From Tretioscincus oriximinensis (lineage: Eukaryota; Chordata; Lepidosauria; Squamata; Gymnophthalmidae): a stretch of DNA of 64,000 nucleotides. Positions 30,479 through 40,215 of the stretch are shown here, one piece after another (the first letter of the stretch is position 1; each line of letters begins with the position of its first letter). The DNA lies in the NCBI GenBank assembly GCA_022410635.1, contig JAJVDF010000017.1, forward strand, positions 322,016-386,015, read 5' to 3'. The notes below the pieces were generated by a model. That model ran no database searches, was not told where the DNA came from, and saw only the letters and a program-made list of their open reading frames with translations. The position numbers and the translations under genes are program-made.

Positions 30479-30498
30479 ACTACAATTCCCAGCATTCT
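30479..30498. promoter_or_regulatory. ZNF143-like motif
   Basis: ACTACAATTCCCAGCATTCT differs little from the well-known vertebrate ZNF143/STAF recognition motif (ACTACAATTCCCAGCATGC type). It may lie in an old repeat. Binding is untested and there is no promoter context. Confidence 0.4.
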
Positions 30499-30499
30499 C

Positions 30500-32124
30500 T
30501 GCGAGCTGAGAGCCAATGATCTTTTACATCTTGCCTCTAAGTCTCATTAAATTTATCATGTAGCACTACAAAGGCTATTTTTCGTATTTTAGAAACATCC
30601 GCTGCAGAATCGGATAAACAGCGGTAGATGGAAAATCTGAGACTACAGGCATTTTTAGCAAACTGATTGCTGAACTTGTGTGATCTCGTGGGACAGATTC
30701 TATGTGATGTTGATACCACTGCAGTAAAAAATAAAATAAAATAAAAACAGTCTTTATAAAAGCGTTCATTTGATCATTTTTTTCTTCACTGTCAGAGCTT
30801 GTTCTAATTATTAACATACTGACTAAATTACTCCAATTTAATCCAAACAATACAGTATAATCAACAATTTACATTTCATTGCTTTAGAAAAAGTAACATT
30901 TTATTAACATAAAAGCAACGCAATCCAAAATGAGATTCAAAACAAAATAAATGGCAACCTCTCAAAGGCTCAAAATAAAATGTATGAAGTTCATTTTTGA
31001 AAAACAAAGGTTATAAATACTATTTACTGCAAAAGTTGGTAGCAGATTTTTGAAAATTTATATTCTTCCTCTGATTATTATTATTATTTTCTTCCCCCAC
31101 ACAAGCTTCACCTAGGCAAGAACAACAAACTCATCTAATTATACTGCCATTTCATAACTTATGTGCAGCTTTCAGTTTTAGAAATGCAGTGAAAGTAAGA
31201 CCATTAGAAGTGATCTGATAGCAAGTCAAATCATTAGTTGATTTTAACCAGAGCTATCATTGTCCCTCCAGCAAGCATACTTGGAGATGAACATAGAAGT
31301 GCCTAAAAATTAAGTATGTGAGCCAATCCTCACAGATTTATTTGTTTACTTATCTCACCTTCCTCCCATTAATGAATCCAAGATGTTATTCATGTGGCTA
31401 GCAGATGTCCAAGCATTTGAGAAACTTACAAGCCTTGAAAATGAAGGCATTAAGAAATTTATTTCTGCTGTGGCCATTAAAATTGCCAGTCACTCGGGGG
31501 AGGGGGGATGAGTTTACAAGTAATCCACATTTGAAGCAGACTATGGCATTATTTTGACATTATGGCTCATTCCAGTGCCTTGTCCAGTACAAACAGAGTG
31601 CTTGGAAGGTGTTAGCCTAGAAATTAAAGAGGCCCTGCTAGGAGTGACCTAGTGAGGAAAAGACCTAGTGTTACCACACAGCAGTTAAACAATGTCCTGG
31701 CAGATTTTTGAATAGATGTCAATCTGTGGCAGCCTCCAAACAACAATCAAGTCTTCATTTCCAAGGTTGAACTATCAGCTGGGGGTGGGGGTAAGGCAAG
31801 GGGGGTGCTTTGGTCAGAAAGTGGTCAATCTCACCCTGTCTTGGTGTTTCAAGGAAGCTGCAAAGACACAGAACAGGGGTTTTTCTTTTAAGGGAAGGAT
31901 AATGGATGAATGAAAGGATTAAAGGCTTGGAACAGAATCATATTCATCACACATATCCCTTGAGAAATCCAACAGCTGGCTGTTGGCCAGAGGAAGTTTC
32001 CAGCCCTCTTGTTCCCCTTCCCAGAGAGGATAATGCCCAAAGATGGGAACTGCAAGAGAATCTTCTGAGGTCTATGAGGTAATGTACCTTCGCATGTGAT
32101 CCGAGATCATGTGTAGGTGATTTA
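30500..32124. other. Unique-looking DNA, no gene
   Basis: No recognised repeat apart from AAAAT units near 30725 and a GGGGGAGGGGGGATG run near 31494. The part at 30850-31230 is AT-rich and uninterrupted by mobile elements. Confidence 0.4.
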
Positions 32125-32315
32125 CCTGAGAAACATTTTGATGTCACTTCCGGTATTCTGCTTCTGGGGTAATGGCACCCAGGGTGGCATCGCTTCCTGC
32201 CCACCCAAGAAGTAATGTCATAAAAACCACCCGCGTTTCATGTGAGATAAGCCCAGCTGCTCCAAGATTTCCGGTCTCCCAGCCAGATATTTTGGTTCCA
32301 GGAGCTCCCATCTTT
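32125..32315 (+). repeat. TGATGTCACTTCC-box repeat, copy 3
   Basis: TGATGTCACTTCCGG at 32139, then GGGGTAATGGCACCCAGG, AGAAGTAATGTCATAA, and a 3' part with CCAGATATTTTGGTTCCAGG and AGCTCCC. That 3' part mirrors the 63040-63070 copy. Confidence 0.55.
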
Positions 32316-33061
32316 GATTATGCCTCTCACACCCCAGTCATCCACATATTAGTGTAGGCTAGTGTAAGCTCTGACCTGAGGTGTAAGCTGCAATAAATCT
32401 CAGTGGGGACAGAGCCTAAGAAACTGACCACAGACCACAGAAAATTCACATAATTTTTCTCTGATTTTAGTCTAGTTCTGTCAGGAAAATCCCTGGAAAG
32501 TTCGTTCTACTATAAGAGAAAAAAAGCGAGGACAGAGCACTCATGGGATCCATTTTAAGTCCTGCTAAGCATTAAAGGAGATGATGGTACCACCTCAAAC
32601 CTACTTTCAAGCCATTTTGTTTTATAACATCAATTGACACACACACTCCAATATGTGAAGGGCATTTTTTCATCATCTAGATTATTGCTAAATGGCCTTT
32701 TTCAAAGGACATAATTTGAAGGAGTTTCTTTGAACCACTGACCAAGAAAAGAAGCATGTGGTATCTGACTGACTCCTTGCTGGGCTCCAAGTAAAGCAAT
32801 ATATGTGTTGTGCAAGAGGCTGAGCAACAGACGCATCTCTCTCTTTCTCCCTCTCCCCTCCTTTTTTTGACTGTGCAAAAATGTAACCCATTCCCACCCA
32901 CAAATTGCATCACTTTAGAACAATAGCAATGATTAATGGACACAGCTTGTTTATGGGCCAAAGATAATTCAATCCAGAAATGAAAGCAAGAAAATTAAAG
33001 TATCTGATAGCCTGAAGCCAAACATAGCCTGTTTCTAGGGTTATATACGCAGGCATATGAT
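32316..33061. other. No gene or recognised repeat
   Basis: Unassigned. The minus-strand frames near 32677-32961 overlap each other and have no domain. Confidence 0.45.
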
Positions 33062-33180
33062 CTATTTATTTATTTATTTGTATTTATATCCCGCCCTATA
33101 CCCGAAGGTCTCAGGGCAGCCTACCATAGGGTGGCACACATAGCTTCTGTTGCTTTCTATTGGATTTGATAAGATTTACT
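33062..33180 (-). mobile_element. L2-like tail and a SINE-A tail piece, antisense
   Basis: TATTTATTTATTTATTTG, TATTTATATCCCGCCC and CCCGAAGGTCTCAGGGCAGC give the inverted L2-like end. From 33128 GTGGCACACATAGCTTCTG and TTGCTTTC match the antisense 3' part of SINE A at 33540. Sequence from 33181 to 33477 holds nothing recognised. Confidence 0.6.
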
Positions 33181-33477
33181 TCTGAGTAAATCATGCTACC
33201 CTGAAAGTAATGCATATCTTCTGGGGGGATAGCACCAGTGTCCCCAGCTGTACTAGAAAATACATTTTTCCAACAGCTCAAAAGGAGATGCTGAACATAG
33301 GTATCATTATATGGTCAGAACAAAAATCAGGTCAATCTTTTCAGCCAAAGAATGAGAAGCTCTATGCGATCAGCAAAGATAGGACCTGGAACTGATTGTG
33401 GCTCCAAGTTATTAATACAAAACCTAGACTTGAAAGTAGAAAAAAACACTACACCCTCAGAATTCCCAGATAAGTCA

Positions 33478-33548
33478 TCATCGTCGTCGTCGTCATCTTA
33501 TTGTGCTGCCCTTTGGTGTTATAATTAATAACACCAAAGGGCAGCACA
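33478..33548. repeat. Trinucleotide run and perfect 21-base inverted repeat
   Basis: A TCATCGTCGTCGTCGTCATC run is followed by arms at 33502-33522 (TGTGCTGCCCTTTGGTGTTAT) and 33528-33548, exactly reverse complementary, with a 5-base loop AATTA. The right arm is the 3' end of the antisense SINE A that follows; the left arm is an inverted copy of that end. Confidence 0.85.
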
Positions 33549-33690
33549 CATAGCTTTTGTTGCTTTTTCTACAACAGATACCCAATGAAGTAGGTGGGGC
33601 TGAGAGACTTCTAAAAAACTGTGATCAGCTCAAGGTCACCCAGCTGATTTCATGGAGGAGTATGGAACTGGGAGACTATGAGCCCAACAC
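33528..33690 (-). mobile_element. SINE family A, antisense, 3' two thirds
   Basis: AACACCAAAGGGCAGCACAC, GTTGCTTTTTCTACAACAG, GTAGGTGGGGCTGAGAGAC and CTCAAGGTCACCCAGCTG are the inverse of the SINE A landmarks. The tRNA-like head is lost where a CR1 tail abuts. Confidence 0.7.
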
Positions 33691-33830
33691 TGCAAAAGGC
33701 ATTTCAGGAATACTGTCTGTTGCTCCATATCAGAGGCAGCATCCAGACATCCATTCTAGTAGATGTTTATACCCTCGAACCTGTCTAATCCTGTCAAAGC
33801 TATTCAAACTATTCAGACTATAAAGCTACT
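33691..33830 (-). mobile_element. CR1 LINE 3' tail, short antisense piece
   Basis: GCAAAAGGCATTTCAGGAAT, CTGTTGCTCCATATCAGAGG, TCCATTCTAGTAG and CGAACCTGTCTAATCC. The terminal part is missing. It directly abuts the SINE. 33831-34196 shows nothing else. Confidence 0.75.
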
Positions 33831-34196
33831 CAAACTGGCTGAAAGAAAGAGAAAGAAAGGAAAACAATGTATGTATAGAATGAACATGACTTTGTGTTAA
33901 TAAACATCAAAAGCTAGGCATATGACTACTTGTCTTCATGTAAATCCATTGAAAATTCACATTGATAAGTCACATGTCCAAATTATGAACGTCTGTATAG
34001 GACTGTTCCATTAGAGCCATATGCTGAACTTTCTAATTTAAATTTTTGGCAGTGGTCAGACTAGAAGGTATGAACTTATATGCTTCATTAGTCAGTTACC
34101 AAGGTACAGGAATATAAATCAAACAAACAAATCATTTTTAAATTATTCTAATATATAGTAGGAACACAGATGGGGGAATGAGAATCATTTGTGTAT

Positions 34197-34406
34197 AGAA
34201 GGGTGCTTCAAAAAATGTATACACACTGTGAACTTCCATAGAAAATTTATTTACTGTTCTACTGTTCTACAAAGTTAAATTTCAGGAAATTAGAAAGCTT
34301 AAAGTTCAATGTAAATAAAACGTAAATAACAAATGAGTACGAGTCACCACTGATTCTGTACATCGTATGGAAGTTCAAAGTGTGTATACATTTTTGAAGC
34401 ACCTTG
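34197..34406. mobile_element. Tc1/mariner-type miniature element M2
   Basis: The left end GGGTGCTTCAAAAAATGTAT plus ACACAC and GAACTTCCATA is inverted at the right end as ATGGAAGTTCAAAG, TGTGTATACATTTTTGAAGC and ACCTTG. The arms are about 45 bases. TA flanks both sides (34195-34196, 34407-34408). The 210-base element has no coding capacity. An ATT/GTT trinucleotide-rich tract follows at 34409-34475. Confidence 0.85.
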
Positions 34407-34573
34407 TATTATTATTATTGTTGTTGTTAGTTTACTATTTGTCTGCCTTTGTTGTTATTGTTGTTAGTATTTTGTAATTTTATTATACTGTATAATAAGG
34501 TTTCTTTTTCAGCCTTCTTCTGTCTTGAAAAATAAGCTAATCCATTTTCTCCTAGGTTAAACCAGGAAAAGGT

Positions 34574-34725
34574 GGGTTAAGGCCTGCTTTACATTTACCT
34601 GCCTTATCTGTCTTGTGTACTATAATGGATTACTAAGCCGGTGCAAACAGACCCTAAAATAGATCAAAATCTACTTCTACTAAAATGGATTAGGTTAAGG
34701 CAGATAAATGCAAATCAACCCTAAG
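34574..34725. mobile_element. Palindromic miniature element
   Basis: The left end TTAAGGCCTGCTTTACATTT plus ACCTGCCTTA and right end TAAGGCAGATAAATGC plus AAATCAACCCTAA are imperfect inverted repeats of about 30 bases. Inside, TACTATAATGGATTACTAAG pairs loosely with TACTAAAATGGATTAGG in direct order. Similar ends occur at 15186-15335. Target duplication was not resolved. Confidence 0.6.
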
Positions 34726-35974
34726 TTCATTCTGCAGCATTGAAAAAGGTTTAAAAGTAAATCTGAGTGTATTAAATTTCATGCAAATAAAATGCTATTA
34801 AAAATAAATAAAATTCTTCAGATTTAGGAAACCTAAAGACATTTGACTCAACAACGGTAATTCATATTCACATAGTTCTTATGATAATGAAAATCTACAT
34901 AAATTACATAATGTATTTTTAAACACTTACTGAGTGCAGGAACAGACTTGACACTCTTCTATAAACAAAGAGAACTGCTTCCATGAATAAAATCAGCAAA
35001 CATCTATAAGCATGGTGACAATGTCTGGGAGCCCATACTTTTGCTCTTCCAGAAGTCAGAGGTTCTGAAGCTGGGGCATTATTGTTATAAACAAAAGCTC
35101 AAATTCAAAGAAGTATGGAGCACAGCTTAATAACCTTAAACTACAGCACGTGAGATAGAAGAAATGCTTTGTTGTAATTGTATTGAACTACATTTCTTCT
35201 CATTGCAAATTATACCTTTTTTGCATAAGAACAATCCTTTTATTATGCATCACGTCCTGCAAAAATTCATTTTGCGGCAATAGGACAGTCTTTGCAATAA
35301 ACAGATCCCTCTCCAGATGCTTAGAATAATGAGTCCACTTTCATTGGAAACAATCAATGCTTATTCATGGCAAGACATACTGCTTTTCTTAGACCTTACA
35401 CAGAATTGTCACAAGCTATTCTTTTTGTGCTTCACTGTAAGACTATTCTCTACACATTCTTCCCTCTCTATTCACATCCAAAACAATTGCTATGTGGAAG
35501 CTAAGATCTGAATTGAGTGTATTGTGTGTATGAAATTATGGATTTGGGCTTTTTTGTATCATGTGGAAAAAAATATGGTTTTTTCAGAAAATACATATGG
35601 GTAGGACATCTGGTATGTAGATATGAATGGAAATTCTGCTGGTAGTTTCTGATCAAAGAATGAGAATTGTCCCTGTCCAAGTGGGATAGAAATGGAATAG
35701 GATGGACCAGGGCCAATAGCTACCTGTACCTCAGCTACCTGTTCCAGACTAACTGTGAATGCAGGAAAAAGAAGTTCTTACACATCTGGAAAGGACCCTA
35801 AAAATGGATCATTTTCAGAGCCTGCAAAAATGTGTCAAGTTCTATGTTCCACAAGTCTTGCCTTCAGAGCCAAAATTATCCTCCATTTGAAGACACTGTT
35901 ACTATTTTTAATTGTTCAGTGTTTTATGTTTTCTTATTGTGATCTGATCTGAGACCTTTGAGTAAAAGAAGAGC
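34726..35974. other. No gene or recognised repeat
   Basis: AT-rich unassigned DNA. Frames at 35317-35952 are short and featureless. Confidence 0.45.
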
Positions 35975-36250
35975 AAAAAGAATAAGAAGAATATGGTTTT
36001 TATACCCCACTCTTCTCACCCGAAAGGACTCAGAGCGGCTTACAAGGTTATTGCTCTCCTGAAGACTTACATCTATTCTCTCTTCCCCACACGTTGTGAT
36101 AGTACTTATTAATCTACTCACAAATTGCTTTGCTTTGGAACAGCTAGGTTGGCTGAAGCTGAAGCCAATAGAAGGTGCTCACCCTTTTCACGGCTAACAC
36201 ATGGGCCTCAAACTACGGTATCTCTGTTGAAATACCAAAGGTCTTAACCT
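35975..36250 (-). mobile_element. tRNA-derived SINE family B, antisense
   Basis: AAGAATAAGAAGAATATGG, TTTTTATACCCCACTC, CTCAGAGCGGCTTACAAGG, CAGCTAGGTTGGCTGAAGC, AGAAGGTGCTCACCC and CCTCAAACTACGGTATCTC give the full order from tail to decayed B box. Confidence 0.8.
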
Positions 36251-36594
36251 CTGGATATAGCTCATTCCATCTGCAGCCAACTGTCTGCATGATGGCTGGA
36301 ACTGATCCAGACCTAGGAACGCCAAGCCGAGATTGAAAGCCTTTCCTGGTTTCATGATCAGGAGCAGTTCAGTTGAAAGTTATGGCCAGCATATTCTCCA
36401 CCTAAAAGCTAGCTTCTAGAAAGTGGATAAATACAAAGCAACGAATAACAAAACCATCACTTCTAATGAAATGGGCTCTAATCCATTCAAGCTTACGAGG
36501 CAATTTTTGTCTTTGGTTGTTACTGCATGATGTTTTCAGCAACAGACATCCAACAGTCAGTTCTTCTATTCTACAGTTACTGTCCCTCAATAAA

Positions 36595-36750
36595 TATAAG
36601 AATCTAAGGGAAGCCGTGTTAGACCTGGCGATAGCCCATGTCATCGTGCCTCACATAGTGGCTCATCAATTGCTTCTAAGCATCCCAAGCAGCAGCAGCA
36701 GAGGGAAAACCTTCACCTACTCTAAACTTTCTGCATTTGTCAAGTGACAG
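36595..36750 (-). mobile_element. CR1 LINE 3' tail, diverged antisense copy
   Basis: ATATAAGAATCTAAGGGAAG, ATAGCCCATGTCATCG, CTCACATAGTGGCTCATCAA and GGGAAAACCTTCACCTACTC follow the CR1 order, with a GCAGCAGCAG insertion. 36251-36594 and 36751-37084 hold nothing recognised. Confidence 0.6.
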
Positions 36751-37084
36751 CTTTTCTCTTTATAAAAAAGTTAATAAAATAAAATCCAAAGAAACTCTTT
36801 AAAATTCTTACTGCGGGGAGGTATCAGGCATGTAAAACACGCCATACAAGCCAAAGAGACTGTTACTTCAATATACTATTTCCCAGTGGAAATGATTTTG
36901 GCTTACAGAATGGGTCAAACATTTTTCATTGTAAAGCAGATACGTTTTATACTTACCAGTTTTCCAGCATCTTTCTGATTCTATGAAAATAGAGAATATC
37001 TGGCTTCTTTTTCCTTTATACAAAATATGAGGAGTGGCTTTTGAGAACAAAAGAAAATAGAAAATGCAGGACTGAAACTAGATA

Positions 37085-37205
37085 AATGCACAGAAAGTCA
37101 TTTTATTGTTTTTAGTTTATTAATTTTGTATTGAACGTTTACTGTTGGTCGCCCTGAGGCCTTCGGGTATAAGGTGGGGTATAAGTAAATAAAATAAATA
37201 AATAT
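37085..37205 (+). mobile_element. L2-like LINE 3' tail
   Basis: TTTATTGTTTTTAGTTTATT, GTTGGTCGCCCTGAGGCC, TTCGGGTATAAGGTGGGG and AAATAAAATAAATAAATA match the shared L2-like end. Confidence 0.7.
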
Positions 37206-38322
37206 GTATGGTGTGACCATAGGGGCGATGTTACAGTGGGGTAAGCAGGGTGGGACCCCAGGACCCCCGAGGTTAGATGGGCTCCAAGTAGGCCCTTGAG
37301 CAAGGGGTCCTCCCTCCCACCCATCTTCTTGCCTTCTTTTTAAATGCTGCAGTGGTGTGTCTGGCTCAGTGATACTGATAAGCGCCGTGTGCACACCACA
37401 TCCGAACTGCTTATTGGCACGTGTAAAGTAATCAACATCACAGACCCAACTGCACTGCTACAGCTCTTTAAAAGAAGGCAAGCCCCCCACACTTTGTTTA
37501 TNTACCCCCAAGGGTCTAGTTCCATTACTGTGTTACCAGTTCTGCTATTATTACAGAAGGTTAATGCCTGTAAAAAAAACCCAACACTTTGGTTTACTGA
37601 GCCTTAATTTGGGTTATGGCTGCAGCCACACAAGTTTTTTATCCAGGATATTACAACATCATAACTGCTCTGCCCTACATTCCAATGGTGTTTTCGGAAT
37701 GCATCACAATGCATTTGCAAAAAAGGTGCAAGGAAATGGAATTTCCTGATTTTTTCAGCAACAAAACAATCAACGGTTTCGGATCATCAACAATCATTTA
37801 AAAACATATTAAAAACCGAATCAAAAATTTCAGCACATCAGTATAGTAACAAACGTGTAATAACAACCACTGTCACCAAAGAGAACAGGATTCCAATTGT
37901 GTTTACACAAATTGAAAGTTCCTGTTGCTTTAGGGGGGCCAACCTCCTAAACAGTTTGTGGCACAATTTTCTGGGTGGTTTTACACACACCCACAGTAGA
38001 TGCATTTTTACTCAAAGTCTTCCTCAGGGCTTGAGTGAAGAAGAAATGTGTACATTTTAAACATATAAGTCATATCTTATCATTTCAATAGGAGGCTGGA
38101 CAGCTACAAAGACAAACACTGGAAAGGCAGGGCTTTCCTTAGCATCATAATGTTTTTTAGGGCGTTTGGTCTCCTCGGTATGCGCTGGAAATGCTACGTA
38201 CAGTTTGAACCTCATCATTTGTGGGTCTAATGAACATTGCTGGATCTTCACCACCATGCCTCCACTTATTTGCCATTATTTAAAACTGTTTTAAACTTAT
38301 TAATTATTGTTTAATAACACAA
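37206..38322. other. No gene or recognised repeat
   Basis: A GC-richer piece at 37210-37330 and AT-rich remainder. The short frames on both strands have no domain. Confidence 0.45.
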
Positions 38323-39335
38323 AATCATAGAATCATGGAATTGGAAGGGACATCCAGGATTGTGTGGGGTCCAACCTCCTGCTCAAAGCAGGATTCATTA
38401 AACCATCCCAGACAGATGGCCTCTGTTTGAAGGATTCCAGCAAATGAAAACTCACCACCCCCTGTGATAACTTGTTCCACTGGTTTATCACCCTTAGGCT
38501 GCATTCGCATTGTGCCTTTAATGCGTGCATAGTTGCGAAGCAACAGCCAACCATTCCACTCACCTTATCAGAAAAACAGTCTCTAAAATGCTCAAGACAC
38601 ACACAAAGATTTGTGCTGTGCCTTACATGGTGATTCTACATCATCGATGCTCAATTTTGCATTCATGTGTCTTGTACTTTGACAACACAGATCTCCATTG
38701 CTGCCACGTGGTCATATGTGCAGGTGGAACAAAAGAAAGAAGGAAGGGAGGGAAAGAAAGGAGGGAGAGCATTAATTTATTGTGGAGGTGGAGGAGAGGC
38801 AAGGTGAGGCGGTGGCAGGGTGGGCAGCTGAAGAGGTGACAGTGATGGCAGAGCCACCTCACCTGTGCCGCCACCACCTCTTTCCTCGGCCACCAGCAAT
38901 CCCCGGGACTCACATCTGTCCTAGGGCAGAGAGGGACGAAGGAGAAAGACAAGGCAGCTTTGCCGGCACCTCCTTCTCAGCCACCCACCTAGCCGCTGCC
39001 ACCTCGTCGCTGGGCCACCAGCAGTGCTACTGCTGCCTCTTCTTCCTCCTTCGCCCCTCTCTGCCCTGGGACAGATGTGAGCAGTTGCTTCTGTTCAATG
39101 GGGACTTCAACGAGGATTGGATGACTGGGTAATATTGCCTGCATCCTGAACCCTCACTTCGAGATCAAAACCGAATGGAAAATTCCATTTTCCATTCTGT
39201 TTGAAAGGTCTAATGCGAATACAGTCTTACGGTCAGAACGTTTTTTTGTTATCTATACTTATTCCCTTGCAGTTTCATCCTATTGTTTCTAGTCCTTCCA
39301 TGTTCAATGAGAACAAAGCCGATCCCTGTGTAAGA
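38323..39335 (-). mobile_element. CR1 LINE, ATTCTATGA subfamily, split by Harbinger-type element
   Basis: The left part (38323-38496) has AAAATCATAGAATCATGG, TTGGAAGGGACATCCAGG, TTAAACCATCCCAGACAG and CACTGGTTTATCACCC. The right part (39227-39335) resumes with TTACGGTCAGAACG, GCAGTTTCATCCTATTG and CTAGTCCTTCCATGTTC. Removing 38497-39226 and one TTA joins them in the order expected of CR1. Confidence 0.85.
38497..39226. mobile_element. Harbinger-type non-autonomous element
   Basis: The ends GGCTGCATTCGCATTGTGCC and the inverse of GACTGTATTCGCATTAGACC form an inverted repeat of about 24 bases with mismatches. The exact 3-base duplication TTA flanks it (38494-38496, 39227-39229), as made by PIF/Harbinger transposases. 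The 730-base interior holds a GAAAGAAGGAAGG tract (about 38725-38770) and a GC-rich block with CACCTC and GAGGTG runs. Frames across it on both strands are low complexity and show no transposase. Confidence 0.8.
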
Positions 39336-39992
39336 CAACTGGTTTATTAAAATTGTCGACTGGTAGAATTAAAAATGCATTAGGAGATAATTGGCAAACC
39401 ACATACCCCAATTTTCAGGGGCCTGGGTTAATCCAGCCCAGACAATGAGTCCCACAAACTTGTGAAGGTAGGATGAAAGTTGAAAGTACATAAAGCTGGG
39501 TTTCTTGTTTACCCTGAGTATCTGTATTCAAAAAAACAATAAAAAGGGAAGTCATATGAGGATCAGGTTGAGTGTAATGTCTAAACGGAAGGTGAAGCCT
39601 AGATTAACACTTGGGAATGTGTTCGATGGTCTTTTTGCAATGTGTTTGTTTGCTTTGGCTCAAAGTTGAGAACAACTGGATTTTATCCTCTTTTTGTGTT
39701 GCTGCGAAAGGTCAGTTGAATCTTCTTTACAGTAATTTCTTAAACAACCCTCTCTTTTCATTTTGGCAAGGATTTAGAGCAACATGAAGTTTTCAGAACT
39801 GGTAGATATAAGTTTTGGGAATTCAGGGAATATAAAGGAATGGTGCAGCTTTGTAGGCAATAGCATTGAATTCATTTTAATAAGGAAGTCCGATCTATTT
39901 TAAGGATAGATTTTAAGGTACTGTTTACATTATTTTATGAGCCCTGATCACACATTTACTTCTAAACCTTCTTCAAAACTGAAAATCGTTTT
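39336..39992. other. No gene or recognised repeat
   Basis: AT-rich unassigned DNA without open frames of note. Confidence 0.45.
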
Positions 39993-40215
39993 AATCATAG
40001 AATCATAGAGTCGGAAGGGACCTCCAGGGTCATCGGGTCTAACCCTCTGCTCGATGCAGGATTCATTAAACCATCCCAAACAGATGACTGTCCAGTCTCT
40101 GTTTGAAGACTTCCAGAGAAGGAGAAATCACCACCCCCTGTGGCAAACTGTTCCACTGGTTTATCACCCTGATAAACCAGACTTTTAAAAAGTCTTTCTT
40201 AAAAGTAATGACCCC
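39993..40215 (-). mobile_element. CR1 LINE, ATTCTATGA subfamily, antisense
   Basis: TTAATCATAGAATCATAGAG, TCGGAAGGGACCTCCAGG, TTAAACCATCCCAAACAG, CACTGGTTTATCACCCTG, then AAAAAGTCTTTCTTAAAAG. It is a 3' UTR copy of the same subfamily as 38323 and is close to the classical amniote CR1 tail. Confidence 0.85.

Noticed and set aside
30124..30519. 131-codon plus-strand frame
   Set aside because: It has hydrophobic stretches but starts inside a repeat fragment and shows no conserved family, signal or splice context.
38525..39132. Frames of 103-116 codons on both strands
   Set aside because: They lie wholly inside the Harbinger-type insertion and reflect purine and GC-rich low-complexity sequence, without transposase motifs.
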